Shown: positions 21,386-32,231 of the stretch, piece after piece
How the letters are laid out: every line of letters begins with the position of its first letter
Position numbering within the stretch: the first letter of the stretch is position 1
Assembly: GCA_011032825.1 (NCBI GenBank)
Contig: JAADJZ010000020.1
Coordinates: forward strand, 372,001 to 436,000
Direction of reading: 5' to 3'
Length of the DNA stretch: 64,000 nucleotides
DNA from: Massariosphaeria phaeospora
Taxonomy: Eukaryota > Ascomycota > Dothideomycetes > Pleosporales
Program-made: the position numbers and the translations under genes
Notes under the pieces: generated by a model
What the model was told of the DNA's origin: nothing
What the model saw: only the letters and a program-made list of their open reading frames with translations
Database searches by the model: none

Positions 21386-22236
21386 ATGCGTCACCTCAAG
21401 GTCGGACTCGGAACTTCCACTCCGACATCGTCGAAATGCTTTGACTGTACGGAGTGCCTAGCAGCTGCCACACTGTTGCCGCGATTATGGGAGTCTATAA
21501 TCTATCGCTCATATATTGTGCAGTCCATTGACTCCTGCAGGTTTTGAGTACCAGGGAGTCGGTCGACTGCACACGATGACACTACCGACGCGTATGGCTC
21601 GAGTCATGCGAATGTTCGCGACGAGGACTCACAGACCAAGTTCCCTACGAAAACTGCCTACATACTCTTCTCCGTGGATGCAGAAGATTCTATTCCCATT
21701 AGCTCGGCAGTATGTGCTCGTTGCCGTCCGTTGGAGAGACATGCGCGACGGGAACGTTCCAACACTACCCGGTATGACCACCCTGACTCACACTGAGTCC
21801 TAGTCCGATACTCGACCAACTCCTCAACCAACTCAGCCTAGCAGCCCCAGCCATCCCATCCACCGCAGACCATCCTCACATCGTCCTCTCCACAAGCAAG
21901 AGCCTTCGCCTTCAACGCGCCCTCCGCAATTACGAGTATAAGAAGATCGACCTAGCCAGGAAAGAGGAGACGACCAAAAAAGTTCGAAAGTTCGTCAGAA
22001 ATTTATTGGACACACCCGAACCAAAAGAGAGTATTTTCTATAGATTTGACAAGATTCTGCTAAGGTTCTGTCTTTGGGGGTATGCTAAAATGGAGGAAGA
22101 TCTTGCAGAAACAAGGATGGAGGTCGAGCGAGAAGGGGAGAGGCTATGGGACTTCTGCATGGAGGAGGAGGGGCTGGCGAAGCCGAAGAAGAAGGAGGGG
22201 GCGAATACCAAGAAACAGGACAGCAAGGGCAAGTGA
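21386..22236 (+). CDS. orphan three-exon gene model, unknown function
   Basis: Phase-consistent exons are 21386-21446, 21555-21771 and 21804-22236, giving 236 residues. Intron 1 is GTACGG..TACCAG (108 bp). Intron 2 is only 32 bp (GTATGA..CCTAG with a CTGAC branch site), unusually short, so the model could instead mark a broken gene. Exon 2 reads TKFPTKTAYILFSVDAEDS and CARCRPLERHARRERS. Exon 3 reads ILDQLLNQLSLAAPAIP, then an amphipathic acidic/basic helix and a Lys-rich tail KPKKKEGANTKKQDSKGK. No family recognised. The last exon alone is open for about 145 codons. Confidence 0.4.
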
Positions 22237-23132
22237 GAGACGCCTTATCTGCCGCCCATTACGGTCCTTGAGCAATTGATCGACTTTCTAAAACGCTAGA
22301 ATTCGGGGTTATTCATCAACGCCTAGATTCGCAAGTCAAGAGGTTAGGTTCAAGATAAACTAAGCAATTTCGGCGCAGGTACCCCTGATGTCTGGCATTC
22401 TAAGACTGAAGCAAGAACAATGTGCTCGCATTGCCTGAGTTCGAAATAGAACAAGAAGTTATAAGCTCCATGGATGCCGAAATACATTTTACCGGTCCCG
22501 ATAGAGTGATGCATCTAAGTGGACAGAAAACGGAACGACTTCGGAGCAAAGTGGTATGTACAGGGTTGGTATAGATTATAGACAGAATCCATTAGAAGCT
22601 CAAAGAATGCAACGCATGGGGACGCCTGACGCACATGCGAGCCCCCCTCTTCCCACCCAAGGACTCCTAAAGAAGACCAATCCGAACTGGCTTCAAACTA
22701 TCTTCCAAACTCTTTCTCCCACTTCTAACCTCCAACTGACACTTTACTTCTGACTTGAATCATGTCGAGTTGAACTAGACAGGCAACAGCAGGTAACCAA
22801 TTAGCAAACACCTATAACCCTTATGGATATATCACGGGGACAATGATATGGAAATACGTTAGTCATGTTATCAGACAATCACTATTCGCGTGGATTTATG
22901 ACCATATCAATGTCAATTGCTGTAGACAGCAAACCAGCGCAGCTCACCTCACCTAAAACTATAAAACCCCGCCGGCTATCTCGATTTTTCTACCATAGAC
23001 CTCACAACCTTCGAGGCTAAATTCGCTTTACCTCGACGTAAGTGGCCGAAATCCTACGCACAGGGCATGATTCACTGCTAACATCGGCCTGTCTCTAGGA
23101 TCTCTAGCCATACGTGATCCAGTCAACAACTA
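22237..23132. other. intergenic region with promoter of the next gene
   Basis: AT-rich. A TATA box is at 22960 and a 5' UTR intron at 23038-23098 (GTAAGT, branch CTAAC, TCTCTAG). No other gene seen. Confidence 0.55.
22960..22966 (+). promoter_or_regulatory. TATA box TATAAAA
   Basis: TATAAAA lies 173 bp before the ATG at 23133. A pyrimidine-rich stretch and ACC/CAC sites about 30-45 bp downstream fit a transcription start, and the 5' UTR intron (23038-23098) follows. Confidence 0.5.
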
Positions 23133-23711
23133 ATGTCGGGCCTTCGCTTCACCGGAGACCCTTTCAGGGGAGACGCCTCTCGCCACGAGGGTGCCGCAAG
23201 TGGTGTGCTACCAACCTTTCCAACCCTCGCCGCGAGCGACGAACAAACAAGCCCTACTCAGCGAGATCCGCCCGAAGGCACGAACTCCTCTCAGCAGAAC
23301 CCGGAAGGAGTCTCGAGTCCATCGCCACCTATCCCAGCTGCTGCAGTCACCCGTCCCGCACGCCCTTTGTCGCCAACTTTACCACCACGACCCCCATATT
23401 TACCACCGCGCCCCCCAACCCCAATAACCAGCGCGCCACCATCTACCAATCTCCCCATCAAGCCGAAAGGACGTTACGAGTCGCCGGAACACTACGAGCG
23501 CCGCGTAGCCGCCGCAAACGCGCCGCCAAACGGAGGCAACAAGCGTCGCGCATCCTCATCTCCTGAGCACCATGAAGCAGAGACAGCGGCACTGTTGGAT
23601 ACGCCGTTCTCGTCTGAGCCCGGTTCCGAGCGCGGGCCAGCTACAGTGGTGGCGGTGCCAGAGTTTCCGGGCATTTCAGCGGCGCAGAAGCACACTGAGG
23701 CCAAGAAATAA
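23133..23711 (+). CDS. proline-rich disordered protein
   Basis: One coding exon of 192 residues after a 61-bp 5' UTR intron. It is Pro/Ser/Thr rich with PPRPPYLPPRPPTP-type repeats, then a small charged motif KGRYESPEHYERRVAAANA and a stop after KHTEAKK. There are no membrane segments or signal peptide. Polyproline runs suggest SH3/WW-type binding, but this is inference. TATA box, UTR intron and clean codon use support a real gene. Confidence 0.65.
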   Translation: MSGLRFTGDPFRGDASRHEGAASGVLPTFPTLAASDEQTSPTQRDPPEGTNSSQQNPEGVSSPSPPIPAAAVTRPARPLSPTLPPRPPYLPPRPPTPITSAPPSTNLPIKPKGRYESPEHYERRVAAANAPPNGGNKRRASSSPEHHEAETAALLDTPFSSEPGSERGPATVVAVPEFPGISAAQKHTEAKK

Positions 23712-23869
23712 GTATTTCGAGGCTACGATCTCACACCAGGAGAGGCAGCCAATGTTGTCTTTTAGGTAACTGGTGTGGGTAGCGCAGGAGGCTCTACGCC
23801 GTGGACGAAGGGAAGGGGGCCGCGGAAGGCCTGCAGATATCGGGAGAAGGAAATCCTCATAGCAACTTG

Positions 23870-25447
23870 ATGGAATATGCTTCAGACAGCGAGAGAAGAC
23901 TTCAGCGGCAGAAAAGGAGGAAGAGACGGCGCCTACCCAATATCTTCGTATGTATCTACCAGTTAGAATGGGACGAAGAAGCGGTCCAAGCGTTGGCTCA
24001 GTGTACATGTGCAGAATGCGATTTTACAAACAAACAGGATTAGAACACCCGCCTTCCGAGTCTGCAAGCAGATAAATGTTGCGTCCGACCCATTAAGAAG
24101 GCCGCGCACGGTACGGTGCTTGTCAATGTTGCTGGTATTTGTGCTAATATCCAACAGATTTAGTGATAGCAAACGCACAACGGGCCTCGAAGATCATGAC
24201 CCCCAACAGCTCATACACTACTTTCAACGCGGTAAAATCCCACGTTCGCATCCAAGTACAACACAAAGGGTTTGAATATGGGAAAGTCTACCAGGACCCA
24301 GAGAGTCGCGCTGTCTGGCGTCATCGCCACAAGGTTCTGCTCCAAGATCAGAGTCGCTTTGTGGTACAGCCCGCAGGTTCTGAGCTGCCGCTGACCTTCG
24401 TGGATAATAACTTAGTTCCTGCAGAAGGAGACGAGCAGGGAGGAGAAGGTACGGCTCCTCTACTACAGTCTAGCGAGATATCAACGGCACAGCACAGCCA
24501 GGGAAGAGAAGGTACAGCTTCTCCGCTACAGTTAGGCGAGATATCAACGGCACAACACAAACAAAGAGGAGGTAATCTAGTGTTCCGCTACAGCCTAGTG
24601 AGAACTTCTCAATGGAAGACGACAGCTTGCAGTCAGCACCCATGGTATGTACAAGCACCTAACATACACGGCGCGGCCAACATCGTAAAAGAAGGCGTCA
24701 GATCATGCAGCTCTACGAGACATCCAGCCTACGCGAGCCTTACCTGCGAATAAACGTACTCAGAATAGCAAGCAGCCCAAGGCATTGGCAGCACATCAGC
24801 AGACACGTCAAGTCTGGCATGCGGAAGACACAGAAGATGAGACAGAAACGCGAACTACGAAGACACGTGGCAAGCAAATGCAAACCACATTGGACAGCAG
24901 GCTGTTACTCACTAAACGCACCACTGGCAAGACAAAGAAGCATAGAGAGACATCAAGTAACGGACCCCTAGCCGGACATAGGTCCATCAAATCAGCTTTC
25001 GCACGTGCAACTACTACACTACAATTCCAGCCTGATCTGGACCCCGAGATACTCTCTGGAGCGTATACTAGGACTTATACAGCGGAGATCGAAGTCCTAA
25101 CCAACATCCGCGATTGGTTGGATGTTGCAAGCCCACCGACTGGCAGTATTACGACGACTTCATCCAGCAGTTCAAGCTAGGACACGGAACACAGCGCTGT
25201 TGTAGTCACGAGTAGTTTCAAAAGTGATTTTTGCCATTACAGATTCACTGACGCCACTGCTATCAATGCTCTTAATACAACATACACGCCCGCACAAATC
25301 ATCCCTAACGCGAAGCAAGTCCGCAGCAGCAACCCCCAATTGAACTGGGACAAGACATCAGTGCAAGCGTGGCTCAGCAGCAACATCGAAGAATGCAGAG
25401 AGCATGGTCTCTTCAACAAGCACGACCTGCAAAAGCTGGGATTCTAA
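23870..25447 (+). CDS. orphan multi-exon gene model, unknown function
   Basis: A phase-consistent model uses exons 23870-23947, 24044-24110, 24164-24571, 24702-25123 and 25181-25447, giving 413 residues. Donors are GTATGT, GTACGG, GTAATC and a weak GTTGCA; three of the acceptors are TAG. Without the last intron the gene ends at TAG 25178-25180 (343 residues). A 12-nt micro-exon (24633-24644) is possible inside intron 3. The N-terminus is very basic (RRLQRQKRRKRRRLP), followed by CCVRPIKKAAH, a compact region (VRIQVQHKGFEYGKVYQD), a 63-bp tandem repeat and a C-terminal helical part WLSSNIEECREHGLFNKHDL. No family recognised; it could be a fast-evolving gene or a transposon relic. Confidence 0.4.
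24448..24573 (+). repeat. 63-bp coding tandem repeat, two full units
   Basis: Units start at 24448 and 24511 and encode a 21-residue period with the shared peptide EISTAQH. A third, diverged unit starts near 24571. The proposed intron donor (G|GTAATC) lies exactly at the start of this third unit, where the first two read GGTACGG/GGTACAG. Confidence 0.6.
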
Positions 25448-25504
25448 ATGTGAACCCAAATACAGTCAGACGTCGCACCTAAGCGTTGCTCTACCGCACT
25501 CACC

Positions 25505-25846
25505 ATGGAGCTTGCGCCTCAGACACAACGACAGCTGTCACACGAAGATGATAGACCAGTAGGCCCACCAAACTACGCGCATGCTATCTACAACTAATAC
25601 GACTTGCAGACCTAGTTAGACGGCAAACGCAAGAGCATCAAGCTCCCAACCAACAACAACGCGACGACGAACAAAGCAGGCTTTACTGCGACCGAGGAAG
25701 ACGCTTCCAAGAGCGATTGGCCTATACTAACATGCCCGAACGTTCAAAGTTGTAAGAGGAGTAAACCAAAGCGTAGAGTTCCTAGATCGGGATTTGTGCC
25801 ACTCATGCTAGAGAATCCACGCTTCCTCCCACTGTCTCGCGACTGA
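25505..25846 (+). CDS. small two-exon ORF, unknown function
   Basis: ATG 25505 stands in the context CACCATGG. Exon 1 (25505-25558, MELAPQTQRQLSHEDDRP) is joined by a 57-bp intron (GTAGGC, branch CTAATAC, CCTAG) to exon 2 (25616-25846), giving 94 residues with a basic C-terminal half (SCKRSKPKRRVPRSG). An AG-rich segment and a further open frame (25847-26178) follow, so this may be the start of a longer gene whose next splice I cannot fix. Unrecognised. Confidence 0.3.
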
Positions 25847-26178
25847 CTACGTACAGAGAGTACCAGACCTCCACTGCCACGGACACCCAGTTCTATGTCG
25901 GCTGGGACCAACTAGTATCTGGCTTCTTGCGCGTGGCGAGGCGGGTTGAAGTTTCAAACAACATGGCTACTACACCATTCTCCGACTTAGCCATTACTTA
26001 TATCCAGTTCGCATCGGAATTGTGCTACACGATGCGATGGAGAGCCCACGTTCGTTGCAACTGTGCTACATGTGCGACGACGAGCGCGATCGATGGAAAA
26101 ACTGTATGCCGATGGTGCAGAGGACGAGGACGAGAGCGGGGACGCGGATGCGGATGGGCAGGATTCTGCAAGGTATGA
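25847..26178 (+). other. open frame with protein-like hydrophobic pattern, probable exon
   Basis: A frame open from about 25781 to TGA at 26178 reads TDTQFYVGWDQLVSGFLRV and SDLAITYIQFASELCYTMRW, then a Cys/Arg/Gly-rich end (RCNCATCATTS, GRGRERGRG). The alternation of hydrophobic and polar residues suggests genuine coding DNA. No convincing start or donor ties it to the exons upstream. Confidence 0.3.
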
Positions 26179-27107
26179 TGAACTGTTAAAGTATAGTGTA
26201 CTTTTATTCACAGTTTCAAAGCCTGCCCCGCGACAGCCTCTCTACTCGAGACAGCCTCGATGCTCGCTTAACGCGGTGCACGACATTGTGTAGTGAGAAA
26301 AAGACTGCAGTAGGTATCCAAGTTCAGCCAAATCACCCAATAGACAACCAACCAGCCCTCTTGTGTTTATCTTCTATAGTATAGTGCACACTGCCAGCGA
26401 GTAGGTATATCGATATCTATCATAGACTACAACCCAACTTGATACCCACCCTCCCCCCTAGCATCCCCCCACCTCCTCACCAACACCCACACTCCTCCTC
26501 CTCAAACCAACCAACCACTTAAACCAAACAAAACTCGCAGTGCTGTACTTACTATTTATCCCTAGCAAACCAGCTTTTCGGGCGATCCTTCCTCTTGCCC
26601 GTCTAAGCCTTTTCAGCAACAGGTAGATAGGACAGCTTACCCCTGTGCTTTACAACGCCCTGGTGTAGCTACTATACTGGGTAAGGTATTGTCTATGTAC
26701 ATTGTAGGGCTTTATAGAGGAAGAAGGGTTGGGCTGGGCTGTAGTGCCTAACTAGCTAGGTGCGCATTAGAAACGAATCCATGCTAGACGGGTATAAGTG
26801 AGCGGAGCTCAGGGCGTCAGCCAGCACTCCACTCCATATCCATGGTACCTAGATAGATAGACCGCACCACAAATCGAGCATTCGTTCGCGAGACAGCACG
26901 TCTTTGAATCTTTGAATCTTCAAACCCTGCGCTTTTGACATTGATTGCATGGCGAGCCAGCCTATACTCCATCCATAATGTTACAAGCATCATCCATCGC
27001 ATTTGCAACTCCATGCCTGGGAATCTTATTCCTGCGCGTCCTTCAACGAACCCGACTCATCCCTTCACAATCCCGTCCATCACATCCACGCACCCCCCCC
27101 TCAGAAT
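26179..27107. other. intergenic region with a transposon scrap
   Basis: C-rich tract near 26440-26520, then a degraded minus-strand coding remnant (26552-26690). Otherwise no gene. Confidence 0.45.
26552..26690 (-). mobile_element. remnant of a transposon ORF 3' end
   Basis: Minus-strand frame reads VVKHRGKLSYLPVAEKA, a TAG, then TGKRKDRPKSWFARDK and a stop. Two more TAGs precede it. The in-frame TAG codons are what C-to-T change (as in RIP) makes from CAG. It resembles the basic C-terminal tail of a transposon-encoded protein, but the class cannot be named. Confidence 0.3.
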
Positions 27108-28756
27108 CTACTGCGTCTTCTTGCCGCTCCTCTCCATCGTCGGCGCACTATACAACCACACCGCGACAAACGCCAGCCAGCCCGCGACCGTAACGCCAAT
27201 ACCCGCGATCCAGACCCAGGCGGCGCTGATCTGCCAGCTGCGCGGCCACTCGTCGTGGGCGAAGTGGCGCACCGTGACCTGCCGCTTCTCCTCGATGTTG
27301 GTGAGGAAGGGCCGGCGGTAGTTGATGTAGAAGTTGAAGATGCCGTGCTGGTCGGGTGTCTTGAAGGAGACGCCGAAGAGGGTGGCGTTTGCCGTGTGCG
27401 AGATTGGGGTCAGGTTGAGGCGGTGGAAGGGCGAGAGCATGCTGAATTCGAGCTGCACGGCGTCGGAGGGGGCGGGGACGAAGGGGGTTAGGTGGTCGTA
27501 GGAGTACTCGGATATTTCGACGGCGAAGTGCTGGGGGAGGTTAGTTAGGCTTCTGAACAGGCTTCTGCGGCAATGGACTTACGACGTCGTTCTTGATGCG
27601 GTAGATGGTGGGGTTGTGCTCTGGAATCGCAGCGCTGGTGTTGATCCTCTTGCTCACACCATCATCGAGATAGTGCACAAACTTGCCCACCTTGAGCACG
27701 CCCGTCTCCTTGAAGGTCCAGGCCGTCAGCTTCTTGGCGAAATCGCGGTTCTCCGTCTTGACCGCCTTGCCTGCCAGAGTGGCCTTCTCGGCAAACCACT
27801 TGTTCTGCAGTGACTCAGCTGAGCCCACAACCGTCAGGCGGGCGGAATTGCGAGCCTGCAGCGCAGAAACGAGATTGAGCTGTGTGCCAACCGCGAAGGG
27901 GTCCTCGACGACGTCGGCCTCGTCCTTCGGGTTGTAGCTGTATGCCGTGCTCGGTGCGCGGAGGATGGGCGCTGTCAGCGGGGATTCGTTTCCGAGCGTC
28001 TGGCCCACAGCGCGGGGGAAGGCGATGAAGCCGTCGCCGCCGAAATAGTTCTTCAGATCGGGCTTCAACGCGGCCGGGTACGGGAGCAGCAGGACGTCAT
28101 GTTTCTCGCTCGCCGACGCCGAATCGTAGTTGAAATGGTCGACGACTAACGCGCCCTTGTCGGATGGGATGTGGATGTCGAGTTCGAGGAGGAGCGACTG
28201 CACGGCGGTAGGGGTCGCGTATTCGCTCGAGAGCGCAACAATCACATTGCCTTCTTTCTTGAGGAAATCGAGGAAGTTGTTTGCGGTCAGGGCGGGTCCG
28301 AGGCCCTTTGATTTCGCGGGGAGGAGGATTACGTGGTCGTAGCCTCGTTCGCCGTGTTTGAAGAGGGAGAGGGACTCGCTTTTGGGGGATTCGATGGTTG
28401 TGTGGTATCCTCGAGCTGTGTGTTATGTTAGTACTTGAATAGGTAAAGAATAGTGTAGTACACTATGTTCACTCTAGACACTCTAGAGCAAAGTCTCCAC
28501 AGCTTGGAATCCGGAGTCCAAACACCAGGACGCTGAAAAGCGCACATCTTCAAACTACAAGTCAAGGGTGTCATAGACCTCCTCAACGCTTTAGACAGGA
28601 GCAATTCCACTTACCGGTCAAATCCTCCAGCAACACACTATACTTCTCCCGCTCGCTCTCGTCCTCCAGCACCACCAACAGCCTACTCCCCGTATAGCTG
28701 GCGGCCTGCACGGCGCCCAGCAGCGCAAATAAAAGAAACGAAAATAACCCCCTCAT
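27108..28756 (-). CDS. WBP1: oligosaccharyltransferase subunit Wbp1/OST48
   Basis: Exons on the minus strand: 28756-28615, 28415-27583 and 27530-27108, with introns of 199 and 52 bp, giving 465 residues. A signal peptide (MRGLFSFLLFALLGAVQA) leads into the luminal domain with SRLLVVLEDESEREKYSVLL. Later come KGLGPALTANNFLDFLKKEG and the membrane-proximal KTPDQHGIFNFYINYRRP. A C-terminal transmembrane helix (WIAGIGVTVAGWLAFVAVWL) and a short cytosolic tail ending KKTQ follow. It is a subunit of the ER oligosaccharyltransferase that transfers the lipid-linked glycan to Asn. The length matches the family (about 430-470). It shares a 320-bp promoter region with the divergent complex I gene. Confidence 0.95.
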
Positions 28757-29076
28757 GATTGATCGAGTGGTGGAGTTTCAGTTCGAGCAGCCTGCGAAGA
28801 GTCGACGCGCCCGCCGCGGCAGAGAGCTCAATCGGAGACGTATGCAACGCCAAGCCCTGCACCCCCGGCCGGCGCCCGGAGAATCCGCGCCGGGCGCTCG
28901 ACAACCAACCTCACCGTCAACCTGCGACGACGACGCCGCACGATCGCTTCTCGCCATTGAGCACCCGCACACCACCGTTGAACTGCTGCGGCGCAGATAC
29001 AGTGAGCCCGGCCGCCTCTCGCCACGATTCGGACACCGCTAAAGCAAGCAAGCTGCCACTGCCGACCAGCCCCGCC
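28757..29076. other. bidirectional promoter (WBP1 / complex I 9.5 kDa)
   Basis: 320 bp separates the two start codons. It is GC-rich with no TATA box, as usual for housekeeping promoters. Confidence 0.5.
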
Positions 29077-29437
29077 ATGGCCGCCGCCAACCCCCTCTTC
29101 TTCAAGACGCCACTGCGCTACCTGCGATGGGCGTCCATCAACAAGCCCGCGTACTTCTACTCCATTATCATCGGGTGCATTGGGCCGGTCATGATGGTGG
29201 TGGTGCCGCCGGTGCGGACTTACCTGGGCGATGGGAGGAGGCCCAGGATTCCGATGACTTATCCGAGTAGGTTTCCCTAGCGCGTGCGTTGTGTGGTGTG
29301 AAGCGGAGAGGGGCAGAGGAAAGAGGAAAGAGGAAAGAGCTGGATTGGAAGGAGTGGTTCCCGAGGACGATGTGGCTGACTGTGCGATAGTACCCAAAGG
29401 AGAGCGACCGCGGCCAACGGGCTTCGACGACGAGTAG
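29077..29437 (+). CDS. nuo9.5: NADH:ubiquinone oxidoreductase 9.5 kDa subunit
   Basis: Exon 1 is 29077-29266, the intron 29267-29390 (GTAGGT, branch CTGAC, GATAG), and exon 2 29391-29437, giving 78 residues. FFKTPLRYLRWASINKPAYF is followed by one hydrophobic helix (SIIIGCIGPVMMVVVPPV) and the end IPKGERPRPTGFDDE. This is the small accessory subunit of mitochondrial complex I known from Neurospora (9.5 kDa) and related to NDUFA3. Length and the single inner-membrane helix match the family. Confidence 0.9.
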
Positions 29438-29812
29438 GAAGGGGGGCATGGAGCGTTGGAGGGAGGCGCAGGGGCACCAGGGAGCGCAGTACGATATCAC
29501 GGGCAGCAGCACAAGGTTGGAGCGAGAGAACTAGCGCATGAGGAGAGAGCATGAATTATGGGACTAGCCATAAGGACCGAGATCCTGTACTATACAAAGT
29601 CCTTTCCTTTGAGCCCCCAATACCATCAAAGTAAAATCAGCACGCCGTCCAGAGCTCCTTTTCCGTTACGCCATTGCCCTGTTTGCCGCCGACATTGCGC
29701 GACGGAGACGCCAACGCACCCAGCATCCCGGAGCCCAGTACCACTCACCCTACTTGACGTAGAATGCAAACCATCTGTGTATCAGCCGGCCTGGAGGGCT
29801 TCAGTGCGCGAC
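29438..29812. other. convergent intergenic region
   Basis: 375 bp between two convergent genes. Purine-rich start; nothing else seen. Confidence 0.5.
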
Positions 29813-31243
29813 CTAGAAGCCAGTGGCTTGGGGCAAGCGAGCCCGCTTGTTGCGAACCGGCGCATCGTCGAAACCGGCGCTGTCGTCGTCCGAATCCGAC
29901 GCGTCGCCCGCAGCACGAGTCTGGCCATGCGCCTGCGCCTCAGCCAGGTTATGCATGACGATGTCGTTGCCGCCCGCGCGCCTGCCGTGCTTGCCTACCA
30001 GCGCCGCCCCGCCCGCGCCGCGCTTCTTCAGCCACGGCAAATCGGCCCGCACGAAGTCGACGCAGGTGAGGTAGTCGGCCGGGTAGCGGTGCACGTCGAG
30101 CTGGCAGTTGGGCTTGAGGATGGCGGACTGGTCGATGAGGTTGCGCATGCACTCCTTGATCTCGAGCAGGTGGTTCTCCAGCACGTTCATGGCTTTCTTG
30201 GTCATGGGGAACTTGACGTGGAACTGGTTGATGACGGTTTTCTCCATGTAGGCGTCGCCCGCTTGGCCGATCATGCGGAAGAGCGCGTAGCCCTTGTCGG
30301 GCGCTTGGTGGCCGCGCTCCGTGATGATGCGCTGGCCGAGCCAGTGGCGGAAGAAGGTGAGGGCCATCCACACGAGGATGTCCTTGGAGTATTCTTCGCG
30401 TTTGATGGGCAGGTCCTGCGTTGGCTCGCACATGTCGCCCGGGTAGGTGCTCATGAGGGCCAGCTCGAGTTTCTTGCTCTTGGACACCAGTATCTCGTGG
30501 TACTTCTCGCACAGGGCCTGGATGCCCGGCACGTCTTGCATCTTCGGGATCGCCGTGTCCTTGACGCGGTTCCAGTTGCCGGCAAGGTGGATGATGGCCT
30601 CGCGGAAAATCAGCTCCGACTTGAGGCGGTGGGCCATGACGATCCAGAGATACGGGAGTTCTTGAATGCCGCGGAAAAGCGCTTGGCCTTGCTTGACGAG
30701 GGCGACTTCAACAGGCTTGCTGATGACGGAAACGCAGCCCAGGTACTCGGCAATCTCGATCAGGTGCACGGCGTCAGTGAGTGCGGAGCCCATGTCGTCG
30801 TCGCAGATCTCAATGTCCTTGGCGTAGAAGGCATAGAAGATCGACTCGTAGTACTCGAAGGTTTTAGTCGGGATGCGGCCGTTCTCATTGATCACCATGC
30901 CGCTGCGGCCATCGGCGCGCTCGCCCATTGGGTTGAGGGGCTGGCGTGTTTTTGTTAGCAACATTCGATTCTCTGGACTGCCTACGCGATTCCAGGCAGT
31001 GGCAGGTGAACTTACGACGAGGGCCAATCGGCCGGCCGGAAGGTCGACAGAGGGCAACGACTTGAGCTCTACCATCCAGCGAACCTTGATACCGGCATTC
31101 CTGGCCCGGTTACCGAGCTTCGCGGCGGCCGGCTCCGTCAGTAGCTGCGCGAACAGCGTCGAGTTTCGGGCCAGGGTGCCAGAGTGAAACTTGTAGATAC
31201 GATCGTGGGCGAGGATGACCTCGACGTCCTCTGCCTGGTTCAT
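29813..31243 (-). CDS. BTB/POZ domain protein
   Basis: Exon 1 is 31243-31016 and exon 2 30940-29813, giving 451 residues. The intron (31015-30941, GTAAGT..CGCCAG) is 75 bp and free of stops, so a retained form of 476 residues would also be in frame. The N-terminal BTB fold is seen in VEVILAHDRIYKFHSGTLA and FYAFYAKDIEICDDD, with helices continuing through VHLIEIAEYLGCVSV. A long helical C-terminal half ends in an acidic (SDSDDD) and then basic (RNKRARLP) tail that could be a nuclear signal. It could be a CUL3 adaptor or transcription-linked; no second domain is recognised. Confidence 0.8.
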   Translation of the reverse strand: MNQAEDVEVILAHDRIYKFHSGTLARNSTLFAQLLTEPAAAKLGNRARNAGIKVRWMVELKSLPSVDLPAGRLALVVSSPATAWNRVGSPENRMLLTKTRQPLNPMGERADGRSGMVINENGRIPTKTFEYYESIFYAFYAKDIEICDDDMGSALTDAVHLIEIAEYLGCVSVISKPVEVALVKQGQALFRGIQELPYLWIVMAHRLKSELIFREAIIHLAGNWNRVKDTAIPKMQDVPGIQALCEKYHEILVSKSKKLELALMSTYPGDMCEPTQDLPIKREEYSKDILVWMALTFFRHWLGQRIITERGHQAPDKGYALFRMIGQAGDAYMEKTVINQFHVKFPMTKKAMNVLENHLLEIKECMRNLIDQSAILKPNCQLDVHRYPADYLTCVDFVRADLPWLKKRGAGGAALVGKHGRRAGGNDIVMHNLAEAQAHGQTRAAGDASDSDDDSAGFDDAPVRNKRARLPQATGF

Positions 31244-32231
31244 CTTGACGTGCCGTCGGTGGTTGTAGTGGGGTGGAGGGGTTGTGTAGTGTCGGGGTAG
31301 AGGTCTCGGAGGGGGCCTGTGTGGAAGTAGAAGGGCTGGAGAAAGGCGCTAGAAGCTCAAAGATGAGCTAATCAGTGGTTGCTCAGGTGACGAGGTGGAG
31401 GGAGAGGCCTGCGTTTGTGTGGGGCTGGAGGGAGAGGGTGGAACGGCCGGGTGAAGGAGAGGTAGGATGGGCTGGGTATACGCCGGCTAGATGCCGCTTA
31501 CCTTGTTTTGTGCTGTCAATCAGATTTGCTCAATGGGTGCTGAAGGGCTTGCGAGTGGGGGATGTATGTACCGGTTCGCATATTAATGAGGAAGGTTTTG
31601 ACGGCTGGGTGCTCGAGAGAATCAAGCGAACGGTATAGAAGAGAGAACACTGGAGCCTAGAGCGACAGGGGATAGCCTCGTTACGACAAGAAAACTCCAG
31701 AAGCGAAGCAAGTGAAAGAGTATAGTGTTGTCATAAGTGGAGACGCATGTGAAGATCCTGTTTTTGCAGCCAGGGCTTTCCAACCGCAGGGCTATGCTGT
31801 CTTATCAGACATGTGGACAGATCCCGTCAGTCGTTCGCTCACATGACGACAAAACAAACGCTCACCTCGCAGACTGCTTCTTGACCGCTTCTCGGAACTG
31901 TTGAGGGTTCTACGACACAATGCATACTAGACCCATCCATGAACGTCACAGAACAACTGCGGGGATACGTTCATAGTTGAGTGTCGTATGACGAAGTGAG
32001 CCGCCCTCAGTACCGCGGTATCTGCACGTGAAAAAGACATAACAACGAGGTACCATAAGCGGCTATGCTCAGAAAACCGAATTGAAAGATGGAGTGACGA
32101 AGGATTACTCTATTAATATATAAAAAGGGTAATAAGTGATGAGATCGTGAAGTGTCTAACCTAGGCAGGTCTATGCGTTGGCCATTTCATGTTGACTGAA
32201 AGAAAATCTATTTGAAGCCTCGAGTCTGCTA
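31244..32231. other. intergenic region
   Basis: About 1 kb; no domain-bearing ORF and no repeat noted. Confidence 0.5.

Noticed and set aside
29558..30958. 466-codon plus-strand ORF
   Set aside because: Antisense to the BTB gene at 29813-31243, which has the real domain; repetitive Val/Leu/Asp composition typical of a shadow.
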